Assembly: GCF_000003605.2 (NCBI RefSeq)
Contig: NW_003119428.1
Location: forward strand, 469,546-529,066
Direction: 5' to 3'
DNA from: Saccoglossus kowalevskii
Lineage: Eukaryota > Hemichordata > Enteropneusta > Harrimaniidae
Length of the DNA: 59,521 nt
The position numbers and the translations under genes were made by a program. Of this stretch, positions 48,471-59,521 are shown piece after piece (within the stretch, counting starts at the first letter, position 1; each line of letters begins with the position of its first letter). Below the pieces are notes generated by a model. That model made no database searches and was not told the DNA's origin. It saw nothing but the letters and a program-made list of their open reading frames with translations.

Positions 48471-49205
48471 TCACGATATAACGCAGTCATTACGGTTTTG
48501 GTCGCCGTTATGCTTCATCTTCGACTTGCTACTCCGGCGAATCAGACTACGACTTCGTCGCATCATCTTGTCTTCGCTAGGTTCGCGGACAAACGCCGAC
48601 GGTTTCCCCGTCTTCGTGCGCTCGCTCATCCTTCGACGCAGGATAGGACTCAATTGACGCGCAGCTGGGACGTTGGCTTGGTGTAGTAATTTTTGAAAAA
48701 TGTCCAGGATATTCGAGTTGTCTCGAGCCGACACTTCGATAAATCCGCCGTGCCAATTTTCCGTTATAATATGATCATCTACGTATTCTTTTGACACCTG
48801 TCGTTCCGATTCCAGATCTGTCTTGTTTCCGACTAGAATCAGAGGAATGTCTTGATAATTACTTTTCTGTTCCCGTATCTGTTCGTATACTTGCTTGATT
48901 TCGTCGAATGACTCGCTGTCATCAATGCTATACACCAACAAAAAAGCGTGCGCCGTGGAAATAGACAGTCTCCTCATAGCGGGGAACGCTTGCGACCCAG
49001 CGGTGTCTAATATATCTACCTTGATGACATTGCCATTAATTTCATATTCCCTGCAATGCAGGTCCTCGATCGTTTCTCTGTATTTCTCAGCAAAATTACC
49101 GTGTAAAAACCGCGAAATTATCGAGCTCTTGCCGACTTTACCAGCTCCTAGCACCACTAGGCGGTAACGGAGATCTGTATCCCCCATACTCGACTGTTTC
49201 TGCAA
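48471..49205 (-). CDS. ras-dva: Ras-dva/RASD-like small GTPase, intronless
   Basis: An intact 244-residue Ras-superfamily GTPase, presumably a membrane-bound signalling switch. Motifs: P-loop GAGKVGKS (20-27), switch I Thr45 in YRETIEDLH, DTAGS (67-71), NKTD (127-130) and SAR (159-161) for guanine binding. The Gln61 equivalent of Ras is Ser71, and the position equivalent to Ras Gly13 is Lys23. FPAMRRLSI (74-82) is the signature shared by RASD and Ras-dva proteins; IEVSARDNSN, LLHQANVPA and LSPILRRRMSE point to Ras-dva rather than RASD1/RASD2. The C-terminus is basic (RRSRSLIRRSSKSKMKH) and ends in CVIS, a CAAX box predicted to be farnesylated. Start at Met1 (49205); Met7 (49187) is an alternative closer to the domain. 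No intron interrupts the frame. Vertebrate Ras-dva acts in anterior ectoderm and forebrain development; a similar role here would be inference. Confidence 0.88.
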   Translation of the reverse strand: MQKQSSMGDTDLRYRLVVLGAGKVGKSSIISRFLHGNFAEKYRETIEDLHCREYEINGNVIKVDILDTAGSQAFPAMRRLSISTAHAFLLVYSIDDSESFDEIKQVYEQIREQKSNYQDIPLILVGNKTDLESERQVSKEYVDDHIITENWHGGFIEVSARDNSNILDIFQKLLHQANVPAARQLSPILRRRMSERTKTGKPSAFVREPSEDKMMRRSRSLIRRSSKSKMKHNGDQNRNDCVIS

Positions 49206-49346
49206 TTAATGCGTCACTGAAAGCCGCTGGAATACCCCCTTGTACGTCTCTATAACACGCGGTGTTTCGAACCGGATTTGAATACGTCTCTGTGCAAACT
49301 ATAGAACTCAGACTGATGTAGCAGCAGCGCGATGCCAAATCACGGG

Positions 49347-49356
49347 GTTATAATCC
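49347..49356 (-). promoter_or_regulatory. Possible TATA element of the Ras-like gene
   Basis: GATTATAACC on the minus strand lies about 145 nt upstream of the first ATG of the GTPase. A start site about 30 nt downstream would leave a leader of roughly 110 nt. No ATG occurs in that leader before Met1. An E-box CAGCTG is found near 49370. Confidence 0.35.
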
Positions 49357-51510
49357 TTGCTTTCTCAATAACAGCTGCTTCTGGTATTTCACAAACAAAC
49401 CGCGAGATCTGGAGATGCCACGTCTATAGACGGTAGAACGTGTCCGCAACAATCAAACTAAGTGTATTCTGTGCTGGCGGTGGCGCACTGGGGAGACGAA
49501 GTCTTAATAGACGTATGGGCACATGCACACGGTAGGCTAGCCAGTCAGAGGTAAATTAGTCCATGTGTGGCAGCTGCCAACGTTTGTCAACAACAGTCAG
49601 CTCTCCGGGAGTACGTTTGTTCGTGTACACACAGTCAGCTTCACTGCACTTTAAATGAACAACGTCAATTATATTATAAATTGCAGTGAAACGCGAACAT
49701 AATAATTGGCGTTTAATGAGCGCATGCCACAGAACATCACCATATCACCAAGTCGAGTAATGTCCAATCATTGTAATTATAATGATTATAATTGCTGCCA
49801 CAAGTTTCCGCTGAAATGGTTCCCGCGTGGATGGAAATAAGTGCAAAATATTGTTATGGGTGTGTTTTAACGCGACTTTGAAGTTAAAAACAATCCGCTT
49901 AAATATGAATATATTAAATTTCCCCGTAGTGTGGATATAGAGCGCCAACAAAATCGATTTCCTAATTCCAACAGCTGTTCACGTGCGTAGGCACTGTAAA
50001 TGAATGGTACCAATACTCGGAGACTGATCCTTCAATTTCCCCCCTGTACTTCCATTAAATGCCTGTCATGGATGCAACACGCCAAACACAAAAGTCACTG
50101 GTGCCACTGTACTGCGTCTGTAACATGAGAGAACGAAAACACCGTTAGCCGGGGCATCTTTACATATGCAACGACGAATTCACAGTAACCGATTCAGACA
50201 TCGTGTGCATCGTGTTCTCAATGCGTCGGGTTGTACATTCAAACTGTTAAAACACCTATAATCATTAAACACACTCAGACTGAAGGGTCTAAGTTATTTG
50301 TATAATAACCGGCGATGTCGCGTCGTAGTGAATTCAGACGGTCTGCTTTTCGATCGGATGCTTTTCATCATGTGTACGACTATGCAACTATGGTTGTAAA
50401 TTCATATTTAATCGAGCCTATAAACATCCAACGTTGAAAATGCGCTATTCACACTAAATACCGTGGCGATCAAAACGTTTCATTATATGCCACGCATGAA
50501 AAAGGATTGTATAAAAGGCCAGCACATAAACATATAACGCGATGGAGGTTATATATTTCGCTGTACATTAGTCATCTCGACAAAATCAACATTTTACGAT
50601 AGAGCCTTTAAATTGCTACTATTGTTATCTCTCTTTTTACTAGCATGGTATCATCTGACTACGTACACGAGTAGCACTTACCCCAGCGATAATGGCCATA
50701 GTGCGCTCTCATACTTATTAATGAATCCCGCCAAACGACCCGGTTAATAGATTGAACCCTAGACAAATGCACACGAGGTGGGTCTGTGGCAGGGGGCGCC
50801 GCTAACATAACAACCACATCAAATTTGAAAATTTCTAACGTTGCTTTTGTTATTATTCGGGAGGGGGGCAACCCTGGTTCTGTCTATCGAGGAGCCAAAC
50901 TGGTTTAAATATACGAACGCCGCAAAAAGTAATTATATTTTATTCAGTCTGCGCACGTGTTACGCGCATATTCTATTATCGTGCTGAAACACAACGAAAC
51001 ATATAACTTCATTGAGGCAGTATTTTTATTGTAAACACCTCGGTCCACCCGACAACAAGCAAAAGGTTGAAATATGCTTCACGACAAAGGTATGAATAAA
51101 TTAAACTATTGTGTAACTGCTGTAAAGTGAGTGAAAATAACACAAAGGTTAAAGTTCACAATATTATAGCAGCAGTAATTTCTGTTACATAATAATAATC
51201 CCCTATGTAATAAGGTGTAACTGCCACGGCCAGTTAGGATTCAGAATTATAATAAATGGCTGATACTGCTTGTGGGGCAGGATGTGCCAATACCTTTTGA
51301 AACACCTGACACCACTTCATGTCGTGTATGTCATGGAGTTCATTTGTATTCCTCTTACTGATATGACTGCTATGCAGTGTAGTAGTATAGTGTAGTACTT
51401 GTCAGTTGTTTTGTTTTTGTGGATTGTTTTGTCAATTGTTGTCAATCATTTGTTTTCTAGTTTATGGCTTGTCTTACGCAATGCATTTGACCTCATCTAC
51501 CTGTGAGTTA

Positions 51511-51525
51511 ATGATGATGATGATG

Positions 51526-51584
<59 letters not shown>

Positions 51585-51605
51585 CATTATCATAATAATA
51601 ATAAT
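51511..51605. repeat. (ATG)n(AAT)n microsatellite
   Basis: About five ATG units run into about 25 AAT units with one CATTATCAT interruption near 51585. The frame through it would encode poly-isoleucine and is not a gene. Confidence 0.95.
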
Positions 51606-52626
51606 CCTAACAAGATATGTACATTTTACTAAACTGACAGTGTCATTTTAGCACACACTATGTATTAATGTTTGAAACGCTAGTACAAGTAGGCAAAATT
51701 AACTTCCATTATAGCAAGAATGTACAAATATTTATATGTTATTCCCTTCAATCATTCAAGCTACATGTGGTAACTGAATATGGCGTCCAGTCCAGTCCAG
51801 TTCATACAAACCGCCTGCTTTTTGGACATCGTGCAAACCGACAATTGTATTTGGCTGCGTAGTCGTTTGTTATCAAGACTATATTATTTTTTTTTCTCTC
51901 GAAAACGTGACTTCCATCGATGGAAGATTGCAGATCAAAACGATATCGACGCTTTGAACAGATTCGCGTTGTATACGTCATAGAAGAGTTTTGTCGCAAG
52001 AGGGCGTCACTTGTATATACATATACACATATACTTCATTTCTATTTTGATTCTTCCTAATTAACAGCACTATGCAAACTTCGCACAGTATGAATCGAAT
52101 ACACAGTCTTTTGCAATATTCTTGCTGTAGTATGTTGAAAGCAGATTTGATGATTATATATTTATTTAAACTGACCCCATACAATTTTTTTTTCAATTTG
52201 GCATATTGTTTATATATGAATCTATATGTCTAGAGGCAATTATGAAACGGAAGTCTACGAACACGATATGATTAAATTACGGTTTAAACGGGTAAGTGCT
52301 AATATGTGCATAGCCTTGTGTTATAATATATTAGGGTGTCTTGCTATACCCACGTGTATATCGGTGCCTCTTTAAATTCGTAATCGCACAGTTGGTTCAT
52401 ACGATGACTGCATAAGTTGGTTTATATCGGACGTTCAAGCGCTCACTCGTGGAATATCACGACGTGCGAGACCCCACTTGTAACCTGCAATGCTGGCGCG
52501 CCATTCCGCTTATGAGGTTCGTGCAATCATGGTGTCAGTATGAAACTGCTAATGGGATATCAAAACTACTGCGTTTTAAGTGTCGCTATCATATGCCGCG
52601 TCCAAGGCTTTCACAAATACACATAC

Positions 52627-52642
52627 ACGCGAGATCTCGCGT
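52627..52642. repeat. Perfect 16-bp palindrome
   Basis: ACGCGAGATCTCGCGT is its own reverse complement. It contains two CGCGAGA half-words related to the TCTCGCGAGA element seen at 40770. Could be a binding site or chance. Confidence 0.6.
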
Positions 52643-53892
52643 ATAATCCAATAGTAGGTTAGATTGAGCGCTGGGGGAAAAAATAAAGCCAGCGATGCAG
52701 GTACCACGTAGTCGTATCAACATGTATCTAAAATACCGTTGAAGGATTTTTTTCAAATTATTCCAGCGACACCTTTGATTTTTTCTTCTCGTATGCATGT
52801 TATTAGAACCAGACGACACATTAACCCTGTGGGAATGGTGGTCTAATTACTAAAAGCAAATAGGCGTCTAACCTCGTGTCAGATATCGATCGCAAATCGA
52901 ACTGCTATAACACACCCGACCGACAGCACACACATATACAAAATCTGTTATTCTCGCGATGTATAAGATTGAGTGTGTTTTCTGAATTAAACATGATCGG
53001 GTTTTAAAACCCGAATAATACGATAAACAGATTAAATGTGAACTTAAATCCTTATTCATATTATATATGATATATTATCGTGACTCGGTTATCGTGTTAC
53101 AATACCTCACTCACTCATTCACTCACTGCGACTGGGTCATATCTGTAATAATAATGAAATGGTAAAAAACAAAAACCTCAACAATGTTCAATTCGTACTC
53201 CCCTTCGCGAATAAACTCGACACGCACACCAACCACGCAGGTTGAACTAGCATAGCCGTAAAGTGGATGTGAACACAAGTAATCCACTCAATCTGTACAT
53301 TGCGCCTCGGGCTGTGTGCTACTCAAGTAACATACACACAAGAGGCAATTTCTGGATCGTCGTACTCGTGTACGGCATGCCGCAAAACTAATACGTTATT
53401 CGTGTATCGCTTGTGGCTAAACCATTATAATCAGAATATGGGTGTTTTTCGGGCTATATAAAAGTTGTACACGGCTTAGGCGGGCCAGTTCATGGATTCG
53501 GACTTATCTGAACGACACGTTCTATATTTGTGTTATACATAATTCATAAATAAGATGCTCTGATAACATTCCCTGCCCGGAGACATATTTACTTATTGTT
53601 GCGGATCGACGAGTACTGACACTGCGCAATACACTGGATAGATCGCGGTCATACACGTGTACTATATTCCGCCTCTTCGCGTTGTGTCGTCACAGGAAGC
53701 GGTGTAAAAAGGACGCCGACCTGCAACGTCAACGGCCTTTCCGCGGCGTGACGATCACGTGATACTCAGTGGTGTTTGTAACGTTTAAACTTGAATAAAT
53801 TCATATGGACTGGAACAATGACAGAAAATGAATATTGGAGGACAATTTGAAAAAAAAAGTGAGAAAAACAGCATGGATTTGTGAAAATGATT

Positions 53893-54016
53893 GAAGGGTA
53901 AAAGCCACCGCGCCGCGTCGTGTTCAACTTGAGTCTCGCGTTAGGCATACAATGCGTGAGAAATACACTGTTTACACGAAATTCGAATGCGCTGCATGAT
54001 GAGTACGACGTTTTAA
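53893..54016 (+). mobile_element. TTAA hairpin MITE remnant, copy M4
   Basis: Diverged copy: CCGCGCCGCGTCGTGTTCAA, AATGCGTGAGAAATACACTG, TTTACACGAAATTCGAATGC and a decayed right end finishing GACGTTTTAA. Compared with M1-M3 both inverted repeats are damaged. A 138-codon frame crosses this copy on the minus strand and is not considered a gene. Confidence 0.65.
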
Positions 54017-56622
54017 AATCCACCACTAAGCGACGCTTGAAAAAATCGACCTTTATGAACTTTTCTTGTACATGTATTACCAAATTCAACACACAGGATT
54101 TTTCGATGAACGGAGTCATATCACTTTTGCCATACGGGGATAATCGCAGTATATGAGTGAATCTGAAAGTTACGCACATCAATCGGCGGATTAAAAAAAG
54201 TTTCTAAAGAGACAACTACACAGTAAACGTCATGAAAGTTAGAAATGCTATAAACATTTGAGAAATCGAAATGACTGGCAGAATTCAAAATGACCAAACC
54301 ACGCAGAAACAATATGACGGCATCTAAGCTAGTTAACATCATCCAATCAACTAGCTCTTCATTTTGAATAAGTGAACAGTCGCAGTTGCTAAGTCACTTG
54401 AAGGCTTGCGCGCACATTGAAAACATATAAGTGAAGTTCAAATTATTGAATATTAGAATTTGAATGAAAGCAGACGATTAATATTCACAAATTGTTATAA
54501 ATATGATTATAAACTATGGTTCAGCTTTCTGCCTTTCCCTCAGTATTACAACCTCTTTATCTTTTTCGGTTCGTGATTGCACAAGTGCGCATGCGTGGCA
54601 TGCACGTCCATCAATCTTTTCTTGCTTTCAACGCCCAGAAGGTCCACGTGATAACTAAGCATGTGTTAACCAAGTGAAAAAAAATGAGTGTGTGCAATAA
54701 ATAATATATAATAAAATGTCCAATGCCTGTAAGCTGAATTATATACGCCCATTGGTGTTATTATTGTTCATTGGAAATGTCAATATTGAATTAACCAAAA
54801 TGCGAAAAACGAAGAAAAAACGCAGACTTTAGTTACAACTCAAACTGGCGGGTATTGCTGTGGATGACGCAACAACACCCCGTCATCTGTAGAATCATTG
54901 AGAAGCACGAGAAACACGAAACTGACATTGTGGCACAAATTACGACGACGTAATTAATCACAAAGGAAATACATATACATTTGTAGATTTCGCAGAGTGA
55001 CGCAATAAGCTGGTCATAACGCAGCAATGGCGCACACACATCTTACCAAAATATCCAGGCACAACACGACGGTAATTAATGGTAACAGCTTTCGACTGGA
55101 AACGATGTAACCCCGCGAGTTTCAGTCGCTGCAAGACTCATTTAGGCGATTCATGTCACGCAGCGGGGGAGTGCAATTGTGATTCAACGAACGTACAGAT
55201 AACACATATGTTGCGTTAGATTCCACTAGTGATTACAAATAACTCGCAAATCGCGTACAGTATTTGGTTAACGTCTCTGTTCACTGTTCATGAAGTGAAA
55301 CAACTTACATCAACTTTAAATGATTTTACATGTAATTTTAACAGTCATGTTTTGTTTTGGATTTCAGGGGGAGATAAACCGTTTTTTCAGGTCAACTGAA
55401 CATACAAATAATATGTTGTCGTTGTGAAGAAATATCTTGCATTTTGCTCCACGGCAAAACAATACAGCAACTACAATCGTACAATGCTCCCGTACATACC
55501 GAGTCTAACTACGTACTCGTAATTATTACGAACACGATACCGGGCTACACACGGAGCAGTCATGGAACATGTCACGTGACCTTGCAAAGTTGTCTGAATT
55601 ATGTAATGTATATAGCCAGCCCTCGCAAGTATAGTGTGAACGACACTATTACGGACTAATTTACATGACTGAAAGCGGATTGGCATGTGTGCGCGTCGCT
55701 GTGAAACTGACATGATTGGCACACATATCGCATACCCCCTGTCAATTCGTTATAGTATTTATAGTATTTACACAAAAACGTAAAAAAGGAATAACCTAGA
55801 AATTGCTCGAAGCTATATCTCTTAACGTACTTTAATTGTGTTTATTAACATATGAAATGTATTACGTATATGAAAAATTCAAATGAAATTGGTCAGAGCA
55901 TTGCCAATATATAAATAGGGTAAAAATAACCTTTCTCACTGGCAAGACGGTCTGAGCGTTTGAGAGTTATGAACCGGTACACATTTTTAGCCCTTTTGAC
56001 TAACAATGACATGATTGACCCTAAAAACATACATGCACAAATCCAAAAAACAAAATTGAAAGTGTATACAAGGGCATGGAATTGAAGACTTATCACTGAA
56101 TTGAAGGCGCCATAATCATGTAAAAAGTTCACGGGAACTTACACGAGCGAAATGCACGCACCCCACACAAAAACTCATAGAATCTCTTGATATTAATTTT
56201 AAAAAATATCCATTCTGTCATTTAAAAATACCCAAGTCGCCGTGTCGTCAATATTCACCCGCTTAATTGGTTGTCTAATATCTCTATTGAAGACTTAAAT
56301 ATATGGATTAATTCTAGTTTTACATTCACAGGAATTTAATTTCAGAGTTTGTGATCATAACAACATTTCACGAAATGAGGATGATTAATACAGCATGTGA
56401 TAACAGCGTCACGTGGTGCCTGCTCATAGAGGAGTAGAGAAAAATCAACAACCGAAGATGCATGACCGTTTGGACGCCATCATTTTCCCGCCAACAAAGC
56501 TGGTACAAACTTGAAGTTTCGTACATTTTTTTAATGTATTTTGTCGACCATTTTTTGTTAATTTAGTACTAAATGAACATTATAACCTATTAGGTATATG
56601 TTTACTAAAATTATTGAATTTT
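54017..56622. other. Gene-free stretch
   Basis: No exon recognised. TGCGCATGCG at 54586-54595 matches the NRF1 core. A short tract with many CG words around 55140-55200 has no associated open frame of note. Confidence 0.4.
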
Positions 56623-56754
56623 TTAAGGGCGGCAATCGTCGCGCCGCGTCCTGTTCGATATAGAACTCATAGCTACGTATTCAACACGTGTAAAATACAT
56701 TGTTTATTTACATGAAATTCGAACACGCGCTGCGCGACGACCACCGCCCTTTAA
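56623..56754 (+). mobile_element. TTAA hairpin MITE, copy M2
   Basis: 132 bp from TTAAGGGCGGCAATCGTCGC to GACGACCACCGCCCTTTAA. The interior is nearly identical to M1 and M3 (CGCGTCCTGTTCGATA, GTAAAATACATTGTTTATTT, GAAATTCGAACACGCGCTGC). The left inverted repeat has lost one A and has two changes against the right one. Confidence 0.88.
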
Positions 56755-58269
56755 ATTTCAGGCGGGATTGTTTGTGAAAAGACGACAACACCACTCATCT
56801 GTTTTAGTTGATATCTGCCCTTCCTATGGTGACAGTATTATTTTCGTTTATTAGCTAAGATTTTATTTCGTCGAACAAAAAAATGTATAATTACTTTCTT
56901 TCTATTATAAAGCTCAAAGGCCCAACAAACAAGCAAACACTACTGAAAGTTTTGTTACCCGTACGCCGCTTTCCAGAGGGCGCTGTTTTCCAAAAATTGT
57001 AATACATGTATTTCCATGAGATTTGTGTACACGAACTACATTGTAATGCAAACAAGGCGACAGCGCAAGGAAATGTAAATTTTGAACATTCTATAGAAAC
57101 CACGTTTTTTTACAATACATTGACCTTGCATGGTATAGACAACACACGGGTGGACCAAAATGAGTTAACCGCCATGTATAGTAGTGATCATTTATGCAAA
57201 TTACTAGGGAATACGGAAATTGTACTAGCAAGTGGAAGTAATTACAATGTCACAGTCTACGCTACGTCCGGCAATTGACATTTCTGGCACCGCTTATATT
57301 AATATGTTGTGAGAAATTGATAAATAATGTGTCTTCTTGCATCATATCATGATGTAGGAAATGTAACATACTAGGGAACGGAGGACAGTCTCGGAGAAAA
57401 GAGGGCGGGGTCTCACAAAAACAGTTGCTACGTATTCTGTCATATAAAAACGCATATAAGAACGTAACACACTCACGGTTGTATATTTTTTGGTGAAAAA
57501 CATTAAAAAAAAGCTTGGGAGAAGCCTCACTTTCCAGTGCATATGATATTTCTTTTATTCGAAAAGCGTCGTCGTAATTGAATGTCCGTTTGAAGCATGC
57601 GTTTTACTACGTGCTTTTTTATCACTTCTGAAGGATATGTTTGTCAGATCCAAGAATTTACTTCTGTTGTTCACACGCCTGGAAAGTAATAACCTTTTTA
57701 ACGATATTGATTACTGCGAGAGACGCTCTTCTTTGCGGGGTATGACAAAAAGGAAGTCGATTTTCGCAATGCATGATGTGAAGTCACTCACACATCCAGT
57801 TTGCGCTGCGTCCATTCACACGTCTTCATATACTGATCAAGTGTTCGCCAGTGGTAAACAAATACAACATTTGAGATAAAGTGGGTGGGGTGTGGTGGGG
57901 TTTTATGACCCTTGTTAAATGCGTACGCGCACATGAGGTATTAGAAAATATAAAATGAGGATGTAATGAGGTTTCGAATAGAGCTTTTACAATATTTTCA
58001 TGTGAGAGTTGACACTGAATTTGTAATTAGTTGGGAGAGAGGTCAATTATTATCTAGAAGAGTATCTATATCTATAGAATAGAACAATTTACAATAACAT
58101 AGAAAATGAAACCATATATAATTATATGAACAGCTGAAAAAATGTTACTCCACGTTTCTGAACACTGGCCATGTTGTCAATGCCAACATGATAGCAACAA
58201 CATGGTACAAAGACTTGCACAATTTCTGCCGTAAATTCATCCCCCGTAAATAATGGTTCTTCTTGGCTC
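56755..58269. other. Gene-free stretch between two MITE copies
   Basis: No exon recognised; frames of up to 90 codons are of random composition and lack domain motifs. A G/T-rich tract (GTGGGTGGGGTGTGGTGGGG) is near 57881-57900. Confidence 0.4.
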
Positions 58270-58690
58270 TGGTCATCCCACTGCTCTGGTTTGGTACCCC
58301 ACTGAAATACTGATTGACTATTCCCCGCGTTCAAGTTGTTCACCACTCGGAAACAACTGAAGGCCCCGAAACCTTTTCTCATTTGGTCATTCCGCTGAAA
58401 TAATGATTTACCAGTACAGTTCTCGAGTTCGAGTTGTTTACTCTTCAGAAATAACGGGTCCAACCTTTTCCTTATTTGTTAATAATGATTTTAATGATTC
58501 ACTACTTATCGCGTTCGAGTTGTTTCACCCCTCGGATCCAGAAAAAAACGGGCTGTATGGCAACACCCACTGAAACAATGAATCACTACTTCTCGCTTTC
58601 AAGTTGTTCAGAAAATAAAGGGTTCGTCCCTTCTCTCTTTTGGTCACTCCCGCATAAATAATGACCCAGTCCATTATCGGATTTGGTCAC
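58270..58690. repeat. Degenerate ~85-98-bp tandem repeat, four to five units
   Basis: Anchors of the GCGTTCGAGTTGTTCA type occur near 58327, 58425, 58511 and 58595. Each is preceded by a CTGAAATAATGATTCACTA-like segment and followed by CCCTCGGA, AACGGGTTC and CCTTTTCTC, then TTTGGTCA. Units have indels, so the period varies. The 113-codon frame on the minus strand follows this periodicity and is unlikely to be coding. Confidence 0.75.
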
Positions 58691-58737
58691 TAACTACAGT
58701 AGTACGATATTCGATATTCGTGGCTGCAAAAGTCCTT

Positions 58738-58870
58738 TTAAAGGGCGATAGTCGTCGCGCCGCGTCCTGTTCGATACGGAACTCATAGCGACGTATACAA
58801 CGCGTGTAAAATACATTGTTTATTTACATGAAATTCGAACACGCGCTGCGCGACGACTACCGCACTTTAA
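58738..58870 (+). mobile_element. TTAA hairpin MITE, copy M3
   Basis: 133 bp from TTAAAGGGCGATAGTCGTCG to CGACGACTACCGCACTTTAA. Its inverted repeats match over about 27 bp with three mismatches. It is in the same orientation as M2, only 2 kb away. Confidence 0.88.
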
Positions 58871-59262
58871 ACATTTCAGTTGTTCAATGGTGTCATCTAT
58901 CGTCCACAATGTCCTTCAACTGAAAACGACCTTTTGATTTGGCGTGTTCTATTGAACCACCTGCTCGTCGCGAATTTACGACTCTGTCTCAACTTGTTCT
59001 ACCAGTATTGTTTCCATAGAAATATGTATTTTATCAACGTAGTACTCGGCGTGACACGGTGCCGCGGTTTTAATACTGATTTATTAATATGGATTGTTTT
59101 GTCACGGCATAGGCTAATACATATGCATGATATTTTACGAGTGACTCTACAATATTAGATTAATTAAACGAGTGAAGTAATATTTAATCTCCTGGCAATC
59201 AGTAGACGATTTTAATAAATTTTATAATGTAGGGTCATGAATTTGATGTCATATTTAACTGT
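58871..59262. other. Gene-free stretch
   Basis: No exon or repeat recognised; the 92-codon frame at 58880-59158 begins at the edge of M3 and shows no motif. Confidence 0.35.

Positions 59263-59312
<50 letters not shown>
59263..59312. repeat. (AAT)n microsatellite
   Basis: About sixteen uninterrupted TAA/AAT units. Confidence 0.95.
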
Positions 59313-59521
59313 TGTTTGTTGTGTAAACCAGACTTACAAGTATTATTGCTCTGTAGAAAATTATGAAAACCAGTATCGATGAAAAATTATCAAGAAAATG
59401 CGAACGGACGAGATCTGAGACACTCGTCAAGTTGAAACCATGACGTAATTAAATTCTGTAATGTCACGTGATATTTATTATCATTATGAAAAGAATGCCC
59501 CCGAAACTCGTACCACTAAAG

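Larger units (their letters stand above)
49400..53890. other. Gene-free stretch upstream of the Ras-like gene
   Basis: No coding exon recognised. Contains an ATG/AAT microsatellite at 51511-51605 and a 16-bp palindrome at 52627. Sequence complexity and CG content are somewhat higher than in the 12-40 kb region. Confidence 0.45.

Noticed and set aside
48237-48686. 149-codon plus-strand frame overlapping the GTPase gene
   Set aside because: Antisense shadow of the Ras-like coding sequence; no homology-like motifs of its own.
48895-49167. 90-codon plus-strand frame
   Set aside because: Antisense shadow of the GTPase P-loop region.
51511-51651. Poly-isoleucine frame
   Set aside because: Product of the AAT microsatellite.
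53766-54182. 138-codon minus-strand frame
   Set aside because: Runs across MITE copy M4 and random flanks; the peptide tracks transposon sequence.
58122-58463. 113-codon minus-strand frame
   Set aside because: Lies mostly in the degenerate ~90-bp tandem repeat.
1-59521. tRNA, rRNA, snRNA or CRISPR features
   Set aside because: No cloverleaf with A/B boxes, no conserved rRNA or snRNA text, and no direct-repeat/spacer array; the regular arrays have no unique spacers.

Overview
This is animal nuclear DNA: AT-rich, with coding exons split by GT-AG introns, long gene-free stretches, and many short transposon remnants, minisatellites and microsatellites. The gene set (a proteasome beta subunit, a BRAT1-like HEAT-repeat protein, a Ras-dva-like small GTPase) and the style of the repeats suggest a marine invertebrate, such as a hemichordate, a cephalochordate or a lophotrochozoan. 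I cannot fix the phylum from sequence alone. There is no bacterial or organellar gene content, no CRISPR, and no tRNA or rRNA gene that I can see.

Layout. At 1-690 there are three partial tandem copies of a dispersed repeat. At 1746-1873 (+) is the last coding exon of the proteasome beta-1 subunit (PSMB6); its other exons are not in view. From 11280 leftwards to 2180 (-) lie seven phase-consistent exons (504 codons) of a BRAT1 homologue; its C-terminal part is not visible. Introns of that gene hold a 30-bp minisatellite carrying POU-octamer words, a ~500-bp inverted-repeat element, a degenerate ATTGTTGA-type repeat and a small hairpin. The putative BRAT1 promoter has a YY1-like site and is interrupted by a 105-bp assembly gap (11544-11648).

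From about 11.65 to 48.47 kb I recognise no gene. This desert holds a dead LINE reverse-transcriptase fragment, a perfect 34-bp palindrome flanked by a 7-bp direct repeat, a 129-bp hairpin element, degenerate tandem arrays (36-bp and 58-bp units), a TCTG microsatellite, a CpG-rich patch with one unrecognised open frame, and members of a ~132-bp hairpin MITE family bounded by TTAA. At 48471-49205 (-) sits an intronless, intact 244-residue Ras-family GTPase with a CVIS prenylation box, best matched to Ras-dva/RASD. The last 10 kb has no recognisable gene but holds three more MITE copies, a degenerate ~90-bp tandem repeat and AAT microsatellites.

The three genes are not an operon and I see no functional link between them: proteasome proteolysis, DNA-damage/ATM- and mTOR-related scaffolding, and Ras-like membrane signalling. 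No convincing new multi-gene system is present. The most unusual material is structural: the octamer minisatellite abutting a BRAT1 splice donor, the antisense PSMB6 exon lying in the path of the unfinished BRAT1 gene, and the hairpin transposon families.
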